Source: Wenzhouxiangella sp. 15190 (lineage in GTDB: Bacteria > Pseudomonadota > Gammaproteobacteria > Xanthomonadales > Wenzhouxiangellaceae). Taken from it: a stretch of DNA of 64,000 nucleotides. Positions within the stretch are counted from its first letter, which is position 1. Each line of letters begins with the position of its first letter. A program made the translations under genes and the position numbers. Where the stretch lies: contig NZ_QVMV01000012.1 in the NCBI RefSeq assembly GCF_003417465.1, positions 60,963-124,962 on the forward strand, given 5' to 3'. The notes beneath the pieces were generated by a model, which did no database searches, was not told the DNA's origin, and saw only the letters and a program-made list of their open reading frames with translations. Of this stretch, positions 18,870-26,487 are shown piece after piece.

Positions 18870-20171
18870 TCAACCCAGGCCGGAAAGCGGCACCAGGAGA
18901 ATGCCGGCGACGAAGCCGGCCACGGTGAGTAGTGCGACAAAGTTTCCGCCACCTTCTTCGAAAGCTTCGGGCAGCATCGTCTGGGCAATCATGGCCAGCA
19001 TGGCACCCGCCGCCATTGCCTCGATGAATGAAAAACGGGCAGGCGGCGCACCCAGAAGCAGGGCATAACCGCCGGCTGCAAACATGCCCGCCAGAAGAAC
19101 CAGGAACATCCAGATCAGGACAATCACGGTTCGAGTCAGTCCCTGGCGCCTGAGCGTCACCGCCGAGGACATGGATTCGGGCAGATTCGACAGGAAGATG
19201 GCACCGAGCAGCGGCAGGCTGACCGCGGTTCCGACCGTGGTGGCGCCAAGCACCACCGATTCGCCGGCACCGTCGAGCGCCGAGCCGAGGAGGATGGCGA
19301 AACCGGCCGCACCCCGATGACGGGCATCCCTGACCACTTGCTGGATATCCATGGAGGTGGGCTGTCGGGCTTCCGGCGTCAGGCTGTGGAATGCGCGATC
19401 GCGCCATTCGTCGGCCTGCAGCAGCAGCTCGGTGCGGCGGTTGCGTTCGGCCATCATTTCGTTCACGGCCTGTTCCAGCGCCGGCGAGTCGGCGACGAGA
19501 CGATCAAAGTCGTCCTTGTGAATCTTCCAAAGTGTCACCGGCTCGGTGGCAACCACCGACGCATTGCGGGGGTTGCTCGTCAGCAAGGTGCCCTCGCCAA
19601 AGGTCTCCCCCGCCGTCAGATGGGCCAGAGTCGTGGTTCGGCCTTCTTCTTCGCGTAGCACGCTGACCTGGCCTGATTCAATGATGTAGAGCGCGTCTCC
19701 CATTTCCCCCTGCCGCAGCAGGATTTCACCGGCCGGGTAACGATAGTGGCTGATCACCGGAAGCAGGGCCTGAATCTCTTCCGGTGGCAGTGATCGCACG
19801 ATATCGACCTTGGCCAGTTCTTCGAGGGTTGCCTTTACCTTTCGTTGCCGAAACCGCCGGGCATACTTGCCCAGAGTAGCGGCCTTCCGCAAGAAGGCAC
19901 CGTATTCGTTGAGGACATGGTTGAGTGCGACGAAAACGACGCAGCCGAGTATCAGCCCGGCACCCAGGAACGTGAAGTGCTCACGCTCGAGCGCAGGAAG
20001 TACCAGTTCAAAGCTTACTGCTGCCAGCAGCGCCCCCGCGCCGAAAGCCATGACCGATGAGGTCACTCGCGGAGAAGGCCGCACCCAGGCACCGAACAGC
20101 GCGCCCAGCGGCAGCGAGGCGGCAGCCAGGGCACCGTAGAAAAAAGCAATCGCCAGCGGAGACTCGGGCAT
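18870..20171 (-). CDS. ZIP-like membrane protein with inserted cyclic-nucleotide-binding domain
   Basis: This 433-residue protein is a fusion. Residues 1-90 form three membrane helices like the first half of a ZIP metal transporter. Residues of about 120-235 are a cNMP-binding domain with the phosphate cassette GETFGEG...NPRNASVVA, keeping the ribose-contacting Glu and the phosphate-contacting Arg. Residues 285-433 give the remaining ZIP helices. The domain sits in the cytosolic loop between helices 3 and 4. The usual ZIP histidines are not seen: the helix 4 motif reads ALDGAGES and the helix 5 motif SNLPES instead of HNxPEG types, so the metal site is altered. A nucleotide cyclase lies 630 bases away. 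The role could be gated transport or sensing. Confidence 0.82.
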   Translation of the reverse strand: MPESPLAIAFFYGALAAASLPLGALFGAWVRPSPRVTSSVMAFGAGALLAAVSFELVLPALEREHFTFLGAGLILGCVVFVALNHVLNEYGAFLRKAATLGKYARRFRQRKVKATLEELAKVDIVRSLPPEEIQALLPVISHYRYPAGEILLRQGEMGDALYIIESGQVSVLREEEGRTTTLAHLTAGETFGEGTLLTSNPRNASVVATEPVTLWKIHKDDFDRLVADSPALEQAVNEMMAERNRRTELLLQADEWRDRAFHSLTPEARQPTSMDIQQVVRDARHRGAAGFAILLGSALDGAGESVVLGATTVGTAVSLPLLGAIFLSNLPESMSSAVTLRRQGLTRTVIVLIWMFLVLLAGMFAAGGYALLLGAPPARFSFIEAMAAGAMLAMIAQTMLPEAFEEGGGNFVALLTVAGFVAGILLVPLSGLG

Positions 20172-20254
20172 CGCCTACCTACAACTTGAAACGAAGGTTC
20201 CTGAAGATCAATACTCTAGCGCGTTTTTACCGGAGCGTCTGCCCATTCGTTGTG

Positions 20255-20803
20255 CTAGCGCCGGCGGGTCGAAATGACGATGGCCCAGACCAGTCCGGTA
20301 ATGGCCAGCAACATGCCAGGCAACGCGAAAAGCAGTGCGCGCAGGAAATGCTCGAGGAAACGGATTTCGCTCAGACGGAACTTACGGGGATCTGCGAAGC
20401 CGGCAATGTTTGCCATGTAGGTGCCAGCCTCGGGGATCTCAACCCGGCCAACGGCCACTCGACGTGCGTTGCCGATCTCCTGACTCATGCTGCCGCCGAT
20501 GGATTTCAGCGGGACGGTGGTGCCACCGGCGTTCTTGAACTCGATGACCGTCCCTGCCGGCAGTTCGTCGTCGACCACCTGCAGTCGGCCGTCGATAATG
20601 GTCTTCGATTCATGCCAGAGGCGGTAATCGCCCGCCTCGGGAATCTCGACAGTGACCGTGCCCGGCCCCTGGAATGACGTGTGCCAGCCCCCGAATCCCT
20701 GTATGAAAGTCCATGAAGCCAACGCGCAGAGAATGATCCCGGCGACACCCGCAATGACCGGCCAGCGATAGCGTCGTGACATGGTTCCGGTTCCTGTGTT
20801 CAT
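20255..20803 (-). CDS. Hypothetical membrane protein with extracytoplasmic beta domain
   Basis: This 182-residue protein is not recognised. It has a membrane helix near residues 15-33, an extracytoplasmic beta-rich domain of about 110 residues (starting GPGTVTVEIPEAGDYRLW) and a second helix near 155-178 with a short basic tail (STRRR). Two ATG codons (20803 and 20782) are possible starts. It lies between the ZIP-like and CaCA antiporter genes on the same strand, 33 bases from the latter, so it may belong to that transcription unit. The beta domain looks like a jelly-roll or carbohydrate-binding-like fold, but that is a guess. Confidence 0.65.
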   Translation of the reverse strand: MNTGTGTMSRRYRWPVIAGVAGIILCALASWTFIQGFGGWHTSFQGPGTVTVEIPEAGDYRLWHESKTIIDGRLQVVDDELPAGTVIEFKNAGGTTVPLKSIGGSMSQEIGNARRVAVGRVEIPEAGTYMANIAGFADPRKFRLSEIRFLEHFLRALLFALPGMLLAITGLVWAIVISTRRR

Positions 20804-20836
20804 GAAGTGGTCCGAAGAGCTTTTGTCGTAGTATCT

Positions 20837-21925
20837 TCAGCCGCGTACCAGCAAAAGGGTCACGCCGGTGACATACAGCGCCAGGAGGACCACGCTTTCG
20901 ACTCCAATTACACCGGGACCGCGCTTCTCCCGCCGGATCAAACCCAACATCAGGACTGCCGACATCAGAAGGGTGAGCGTGGTCCAGAAAATCACGGAAT
21001 CGGACATGGCGTGGTAGATCGACCCCGGGCGATAGGCGACGTCGGAAGCGGCGGTGAACAGCGTATCGAAAGCATTACCCCCGATGATCCCGCCCACCGC
21101 CAGCGTCAGTGCGCCGCGGCGCACTGCTGCGACTGAAGTCACCAACTCCGGCAGGGAGGTGGCGATTGCCGTGAAAAGGACACCCACCGCGGTTTCGCTG
21201 AGCCAGGTTTGTTGCGCGATGTTGGAGGCCGCCTTTTCCATCGTCCACCCGGCAATGCCGAGTGCCAGCATCAAAACCAGGAAGCGCACGACCAGGCTCT
21301 TGAGGGCGGGAACATTGTCCAGGTTCTCCGGTTCGTCGCGACGGGTCTCGGGCGTCAGTGTCGGTTTCCACATGGGCCGGTCGTGCATGCCACCGATGAT
21401 CCGGATGCCGTAGATGTAGACGCCGAGCATCAGTGGCGTGAGCGGATGGATACCCCATATCGTGACATCCGGCAGCGTTGGTCCCAGCAGGATCATTGCC
21501 AGTAGCGCGATGAGCAGTGCGTTCTGCATCATGTTCTGGGCCGAAGCCGCCGCATGCTCGAGGTTGGCTTTGCGATACACCACATCGGCCACGACCAGGA
21601 ATGCGGTTTGCACGGCGATGCCGCCCAGGGCATTGCCCAGCGCCAGTTCCGGCAGGCCGTTCCAGGCAGCGGTTACCGACAGAACGCTGCCGGACAGGGA
21701 GGTGGCCGCGCCCAACAGCACCGCACCGGAAATGGCTTCCCCGAGCCCGGTCCGATCCGCGAGCTGATCCACGACGCCGGTGATCCAGACACCGCAAAAG
21801 CCGATGATCGCCGTGCACGCGGCGAATACGATCACACTCTGCAGCAGTGTCCAGCTTTCGAAGTCAGGCAAAGTGGATTTGTCTCCGGTTGGAAAAATGG
21901 AAAACCAAGGCAACCAAGATATCAA
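20837..21925 (-). CDS. CaCA-family sodium/calcium antiporter-like protein
   Basis: This is a cation/Ca2+ exchanger family membrane protein of 362 residues with about ten helices in two homologous halves. The second alpha repeat is canonical (FTAIATSLPELVTSVAAV...GGNAFD). The first reads LGAATSLSGSVLSVTAA...GNALGG and lacks the Pro-Glu pair that binds the cation in family members. The half-molecules are joined by a charged cytosolic loop (around PETRRDEPEN). The start is uncertain: the longest frame begins with TTG at 21925 and a TTG about 16 codons inside is an alternative. Transport activity and ion choice may differ from classic Na+/Ca2+ exchange. Confidence 0.78.
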   Translation of the reverse strand: MISWLPWFSIFPTGDKSTLPDFESWTLLQSVIVFAACTAIIGFCGVWITGVVDQLADRTGLGEAISGAVLLGAATSLSGSVLSVTAAWNGLPELALGNALGGIAVQTAFLVVADVVYRKANLEHAAASAQNMMQNALLIALLAMILLGPTLPDVTIWGIHPLTPLMLGVYIYGIRIIGGMHDRPMWKPTLTPETRRDEPENLDNVPALKSLVVRFLVLMLALGIAGWTMEKAASNIAQQTWLSETAVGVLFTAIATSLPELVTSVAAVRRGALTLAVGGIIGGNAFDTLFTAASDVAYRPGSIYHAMSDSVIFWTTLTLLMSAVLMLGLIRREKRGPGVIGVESVVLLALYVTGVTLLLVRG

Positions 21926-22120
21926 AAGTTCTCAGTGATCCGTATCACCCTGCCGACTGCACAGAATCCTCATGTCAAATTAAAGCGGTTGATGCCGTAG
22001 AGAAAAGGGGCGGGCCTTGCGTGGTATCCGGGAGCTAGTCATATTCTGAGTGCAGCATTGATGGCGGGTAATCGGAATGCGCTCCGTTTCCCTTGATACC
22101 CGCAGGTAATTCCAAGAGGC

Positions 22121-22549
22121 ATGACCATGAATTTCCCGCGAATCAACCAATTGAGTGTGTCGACAAAACCGCTAGTGGGAGGGCTGGTCCTTGTGGCGGC
22201 CGTCGCACAGGCTGGCTCTCCGGAGCTTGACGGCAAGGCATTCGATGTCGAGATGCTGCCGGCCGGCGCCGACGAACCCGTGGACAATACGCTGACATTC
22301 CACGATGGCACTTTTCTGTCGGCCGTCTGCGTCAATCATGACTTTCCGCAATCCAGTTATACGGCCCACGAGTCCGACGGCGAAGTCCGGTTCGAGGTGC
22401 GTGCCGAGAGCTACACCAAGGGTTACATGACCTGGGAAGGCACTGTCGAGAACGGACAACTGGAGGCCAGCGCGGTCTGGCACCGCCCGGACCGTGATGA
22501 GCCGGTGCGCTTCGAGATTAGCGGCACGGAGAAATCGAAGGCGCGCTGA
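22121..22549 (+). CDS. Small secreted hypothetical protein
   Basis: This 142-residue protein has an N-terminal hydrophobic segment (LVGGLVLVAAVAQA) that looks like a signal peptide cleaved near residue 31. The mature 110 residues are acidic and beta-rich (lipocalin- or avidin-like length), with a pattern of short strands such as LTFHDGTFLSAVC and YMTWEGTVENGQLEASAVW. The pattern resembles small proteins that monitor conversion of a substrate against its controls in the YceI/heme-free lipocalin style, but no family is confirmed. AGAGG lies upstream of the ATG at 22127; the ATG at 22121 is also possible. It is isolated and divergent from the antiporter gene. Confidence 0.65.
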   Translation: MTMNFPRINQLSVSTKPLVGGLVLVAAVAQAGSPELDGKAFDVEMLPAGADEPVDNTLTFHDGTFLSAVCVNHDFPQSSYTAHESDGEVRFEVRAESYTKGYMTWEGTVENGQLEASAVWHRPDRDEPVRFEISGTEKSKAR

Positions 22550-22695
22550 TTAATCGTCGCACAAGTCTCGGCGCGTGCCGATGACGATTGCCAGGCGGTA
22601 ATGGTCAGCAAATACGCGCTCCACGAAACTCCGAGTGATCCACATCAATGGCTGTATTTGCTGCTCTGAGCATTCTGAAAAGTAAGGGTGAGGGT

Positions 22696-23427
22696 TTAGC
22701 TTCGAATTAACCGCTCCCACAGGCCGTTGATCCAGTCCATCATCTCGGCGACGAACGGCTCGTGTATTGCTGTGGGATCGACGGTCCAGATGTCGATGTC
22801 GGGGTGACCGGGTGCGGCGTATTCCCAGTCGATCAGATACACCTGTTCACCGGTGTCGAGGATGTTGTCGGGGATCAGGTCGTGATGAACCAGGCAGGCT
22901 GACCAGGGTGACGTGTCGAAGGATTCGAGTCGTGGCTCGAAGGATTCCCACGCTTGTCTCAGTTCACGGTCGACTCGTTGCATCTGTTCGAGCTGCTGCC
23001 AGTAGTGGCACAGGTAGGCGTGATATCGGCGTCGGGGCCAGTCCGGTGTAATCCGGTGAAGGCGTTCGATCATCGCCCACAGCCGGGCTCGTTGCTCGGG
23101 GTTTTCCAGATCTTTCGTCGTCCAGGTTCGTGCCGATAGATATGGGAATATGACGAAGCGCTGGTCGGGATCCCAGTACCAGACGGGGCGGGTAAGGCCG
23201 GCATCCCATGCCAACGTCAGGATTGCGTGCTCGCGTTCACGATCGATGCCCAGCCGGGCCGGGTTGGGATGATTGACCCGCATCAGGAGATCGCCGGATC
23301 GTCCCGGCGCGCTCAGTCGATAGTTGCGGTTGGTTCTTCCCGCTTCGATCGGTTCGATCAATCGCGGTCGATCGTTCAGCGCCAGGCCCCAGTCACGCCA
23401 GGTGTCGATCAGGTTCTCCGGGCTCAT
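22696..23427 (-). CDS. Phosphotransferase, probable thiamine (or choline) kinase
   Basis: This is an APH/choline kinase-fold enzyme of 243 residues, which should phosphorylate a small alcohol with ATP in the cytoplasm. The catalytic loop is LVHHDLIPDNIL and the metal-binding segment LIDWEYAAPG. Its ATG overlaps the stop of pnuT (ATGA, 23424-23427), so translation is coupled, and the operon is headed by a TPP riboswitch. That context makes thiamine the likely substrate (ThiK-like, giving thiamine monophosphate and trapping imported thiamine). Sequence alone would also fit choline or ethanolamine kinase. Confidence 0.8.
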   Translation of the reverse strand: MSPENLIDTWRDWGLALNDRPRLIEPIEAGRTNRNYRLSAPGRSGDLLMRVNHPNPARLGIDREREHAILTLAWDAGLTRPVWYWDPDQRFVIFPYLSARTWTTKDLENPEQRARLWAMIERLHRITPDWPRRRYHAYLCHYWQQLEQMQRVDRELRQAWESFEPRLESFDTSPWSACLVHHDLIPDNILDTGEQVYLIDWEYAAPGHPDIDIWTVDPTAIHEPFVAEMMDWINGLWERLIRS

Positions 23428-24059
23428 GGGCCGGTTTGCTCCTGGGCGGTTGCCTGCTGCCGATAATCTCGATGCCAGCTTATCCAGCCGAAAACGGAAA
23501 TGACCAAGTAGGACGCGTGCAGCGTGGCCGTCAGCGCCATGCCCCGGTCTATGAACAAAAAGATCGCCAGGCTGTTGATCACCATCCAGTACGACCAGTT
23601 TTCCAGCACCTTGCGCGCCACCATGAAGGTGGTCACCACCGCCCCCCAGGTCACCAGGGAGTCGAGGTAGGGCCAGGCCGCCTGACTGTGACGTGTGAGC
23701 AGGTAACCCGAGACCAGCGCGCAGGCCGCGATCACGCCCAGTGCCAGCGCGTGCCGGGAAAGCCGCCAGCGCGTGATCGGCAGCGACCCTTCGCTGCCTT
23801 CACCGTGCCGCCAGTGCCACCAGCCGTAGACAGCCATGGCCATATAGTAGACGTTGAGTGCCGACTGCATCAGCAGCTGCACGTTCCAGAACAGCACGGT
23901 GAAGATCGTCGTGCTGACGAACGCGGCGATCCAGCACAGCCGGTTCTGTCGTACGGCCAGCAGCAGGTAGGTGACCGCCAGCACGACGGCCGCCAGTTCC
24001 CAGCCCGACATCGCTGCCCAGCGCTCGGCGATCTGTTCGAGCCAGCGCTCCGGGATCAT
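23424..24059 (-). CDS. pnuT: PnuC-family transporter, probable thiamine transporter PnuT
   Basis: This inner membrane transporter has 211 residues and about seven helices, with the PnuC-family features WIAAFVSTTIFTVLFWNVQLLMQSAL (read as separate helices), YGWWHWRHG and NWSYWMVINSLAIFLFIDRG. Most PnuC proteins take up nicotinamide riboside. Here the gene lies 18 bases after a TonB receptor gene that is preceded by a TPP riboswitch, and it overlaps a kinase gene, which is the known context of the thiamine-specific PnuT branch. Uptake would be facilitated diffusion made one-way by phosphorylation. Confidence 0.85.
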   Translation of the reverse strand: MIPERWLEQIAERWAAMSGWELAAVVLAVTYLLLAVRQNRLCWIAAFVSTTIFTVLFWNVQLLMQSALNVYYMAMAVYGWWHWRHGEGSEGSLPITRWRLSRHALALGVIAACALVSGYLLTRHSQAAWPYLDSLVTWGAVVTTFMVARKVLENWSYWMVINSLAIFLFIDRGMALTATLHASYLVISVFGWISWHRDYRQQATAQEQTGP

Positions 24060-24077
24060 GTCGAATGCTCCGGGCGA

Positions 24078-26195
24078 TCAGAAGGCATAGCTTGCCGAGA
24101 CCCCGACGACCCGCGGTTCGCCGAACTGGTAATAAGGCTCGGTCGCATACCCCTTGCGTGGGTCGTTGCCGAAGGCGCCGAAGCCGCGCGTGCGGATATC
24201 TTCGTTGCCGAGGTTGCGTGCCCACAGCGCCACTTCCCAGCGCTCCTGTCGGTAGCCCAGGCGCGCGTTGAAGATCTCGTAAGCGTTGGAGCGCTCACTG
24301 TGCCGGCTGGAGAAGAAGAAGGAATCCTTGCCTTCGGCCTCCACGCGCAGATACCAGCGATCGGACAAATCGAAGATCGCGCCCAGGCCGAACATGTATC
24401 CCGGCGCATGCGGCAGCTCGCGACCGTCCAGGTTGACCGGCTCGCCGGTTTCCGGATCGGCGTCGACGTGAGAGAAATTCAGGAAATCGTCGAACTGCGA
24501 TTCCAGAATGCCGAGGCTGGCGAAGGCGCGCATGCGATCGTTGACCCGCCAGTCGAGTTCCGTTTCCAGGCCGTAGCTGGTGCCGCCGGTAGCGTTGGTC
24601 TTGTACTCGACGAATTGGCAGGGGCAGGAATCACCCTCGATGGGTTCGACCAGGGACTGCTCGGTCTGCACCTGGTCACGGTCCTGGAAGAACACTGCGG
24701 TCCGCAGGTTGACTCGGCCGTCGAATAGTCGAGTCTTGACGCCCAGCTCGTAGTTCCAGAGTGTTTCGGTGTGGAATGTCCGGAATTCGTTCGGGATGAT
24801 CGAATCGGCGTTGACGCCGCCGGCCTTGTAGCCGCGCGAGGCCAGCGCGTACCACAACCCGCCCCGCTCGCTGCGGTATTCCAACATCAGCTTGCCGCCC
24901 CACATGCCCTCATCGGGCCGGAAGGCCGCGCCGTCGCTGTCGCTGTAGTCGACGTCGCGCCACTCGCGGCGCAGACCGGCGCTGAGCTGCAGGCTTTCTC
25001 CAAGCGGGATGTCTAGCTGGCCATAGAGCGCCCGGCTTTCGGTGTCGTAGTCGAACAGGAAATCCTCGGCCAGGAAGGTGTACTCGCGTCGCAGGTTCTG
25101 GGACTGTTCGCGCGAATACGCGCCGACAACCCAGTTCAGTTCGCGTGGGGCATTGCTGGAAACCGCCCTGACGTCCAGCGTGGTGTTGCGGTCGCCGCGG
25201 ATGTAGTTGTCGAAAGATGAGTAGCCGGGAAACACGCACTCGAAGACATCGCAAAGGCCTTCGAAAGCCCAGTCCTCGTCGTAGCCGTATTCCATGTCGG
25301 CGTCGGTGTGGCTGACCAGTGCCTCGATATCGAAGGCCTGATGCGCGCGCCAGTTGACCCGGACCGAACCCGCCATGGTTTCCTGTCGGTCATGCCCCGG
25401 TTCGTCGGACAGGGTGGTGCGGGTGTTGTCCAGTGAAAAGGCGTCGTAGCCGTTGTCCACGTCCAGGTACAGTCCGGTCAGGTCGATCTGCAGGTCCCGA
25501 TGGGGCTGCCATTGCAACTTGGTCCGCAGGGTTTGCTCGTCGATGTGCTGGTTGTCGTCGATGCCGAGAAAATCGTTTTCCTGGAAGCCGTCGCTCTGGT
25601 GATTGGCATAGGCGACGCGATAGCCCAGCGACTCGCTGATCGGACCGGAGACCACCCCCTCGAACGAGCGCATGCCGTAGTTGCCGGCGCCGAGTTCCAG
25701 GCGACTGGTAAACACTTCGGTGGGGCTGCCCGAAACCATGTTGATCATGCCGGCCAGGGCGTTGGCGCCGAACAGCGTGCCCTGTGGGCCGCGCAGGATC
25801 TCGATCTGTTCGATGTCGAGCGTGGTGGCCGCGCCACCGAGGCCGGTCATGTCGATGCCGTCGACCAGCAGGCCAACGGATGCGTTCATCGGTTCGACGA
25901 ACTGGCTTCGGGAACCGATACCGCGGATCTGGAAGTAGCGCCCGCGCGAGGCGCCGGTGGAGAAGTTGATGTTGGGGGCGGTGTTGAGCACATGCTGGAG
26001 ATGCGAGGCACCGCGCTGGCGCACCGTCTGGCCGTCGATCACGCTGATGCTGCCACCGAGGTCGAACAGGCCGCTACCGTAGAAGTCGGCTGTGACGACT
26101 ATGCGATCCTCGATCTCCCAGGGTGAGGAGTCGGATTGCGCGGCGGCGCCCAGTGGGATCGCCATCAACAGGGCAGTGAGGGCTGATGTTTTCAT
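24078..26195 (-). CDS. TonB-dependent outer membrane receptor, probable thiamine receptor
   Basis: This is a TonB-dependent receptor of 705 residues. A signal peptide (ALLMAIPLGAAAQ) precedes a TonB box-like stretch (RIVVTADF), a plug domain to about residue 165 (with LLVDGIDM, IEILRGPQGTLFGANALAGMINMVS) and a 22-strand barrel ending in an aromatic residue (SASYAF). It is the first gene after the TPP riboswitch and should be made when thiamine diphosphate is low. With PnuT and the kinase it forms a complete path from outer membrane to phosphorylated thiamine. The barrel sequence alone does not fix the ligand; thiamine is inferred from the riboswitch. Confidence 0.9.
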   Translation of the reverse strand: MKTSALTALLMAIPLGAAAQSDSSPWEIEDRIVVTADFYGSGLFDLGGSISVIDGQTVRQRGASHLQHVLNTAPNINFSTGASRGRYFQIRGIGSRSQFVEPMNASVGLLVDGIDMTGLGGAATTLDIEQIEILRGPQGTLFGANALAGMINMVSGSPTEVFTSRLELGAGNYGMRSFEGVVSGPISESLGYRVAYANHQSDGFQENDFLGIDDNQHIDEQTLRTKLQWQPHRDLQIDLTGLYLDVDNGYDAFSLDNTRTTLSDEPGHDRQETMAGSVRVNWRAHQAFDIEALVSHTDADMEYGYDEDWAFEGLCDVFECVFPGYSSFDNYIRGDRNTTLDVRAVSSNAPRELNWVVGAYSREQSQNLRREYTFLAEDFLFDYDTESRALYGQLDIPLGESLQLSAGLRREWRDVDYSDSDGAAFRPDEGMWGGKLMLEYRSERGGLWYALASRGYKAGGVNADSIIPNEFRTFHTETLWNYELGVKTRLFDGRVNLRTAVFFQDRDQVQTEQSLVEPIEGDSCPCQFVEYKTNATGGTSYGLETELDWRVNDRMRAFASLGILESQFDDFLNFSHVDADPETGEPVNLDGRELPHAPGYMFGLGAIFDLSDRWYLRVEAEGKDSFFFSSRHSERSNAYEIFNARLGYRQERWEVALWARNLGNEDIRTRGFGAFGNDPRKGYATEPYYQFGEPRVVGVSASYAF

Positions 26196-26257
26196 GCTGA
26201 GTCTCCGTGGTTCAAGTTGGTGGAGACCCGGAATGCGCGGGGGATATTGTCGAAAGC

Positions 26258-26275
26258 CACCCCGAACAAGGGGTG
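26258..26275 (-). promoter_or_regulatory. Hairpin in the TPP riboswitch expression platform
   Basis: CACCCC/GGGGTG forms a 6-bp stem with a 6-base loop between the aptamer and the receptor start. On the minus strand only GCTTT follows, so it is a weak terminator at most; it may take part in switching translation or Rho access. On the plus strand the same hairpin is followed by CTTTTT. Confidence 0.4.
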
Positions 26276-26282
26276 CTTTTTC

Positions 26283-26376
26283 GTTCCTGTCCCTACGCCG
26301 GCATTAACCGGATCAGGTTCAACGGGTCCACCCTCAGCGGGTGTCTCAGGCGATAACGCCGCCCCGAGGAATCGGC
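26283..26376 (-). promoter_or_regulatory. TPP riboswitch (THI element)
   Basis: Read on the minus strand, the aptamer shows the conserved core CCTGAGACACCC, then AACCTGATCCGG, TTAATGCCGGCG and TAGGGA, with TTCCT and AGGAA closing P1 and the GGGCGGCG/CGCC helix P2-P3 before CTGAGA. These are the universal TPP-riboswitch segments. It lies 88 bases upstream of the TonB receptor gene and should shut off the receptor-pnuT-kinase operon when TPP is bound. Confidence 0.96.
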
Positions 26377-26487
26377 ACAATTATAACGTGTTGTCAGGCC
26401 CGGCGTGATTACCGTCTACTAGTCCCGCAGCCTTCGGCACATGCAAATGCCGACGCGCGCTCACGGCACGAGCCGGCCCGAACCGCT

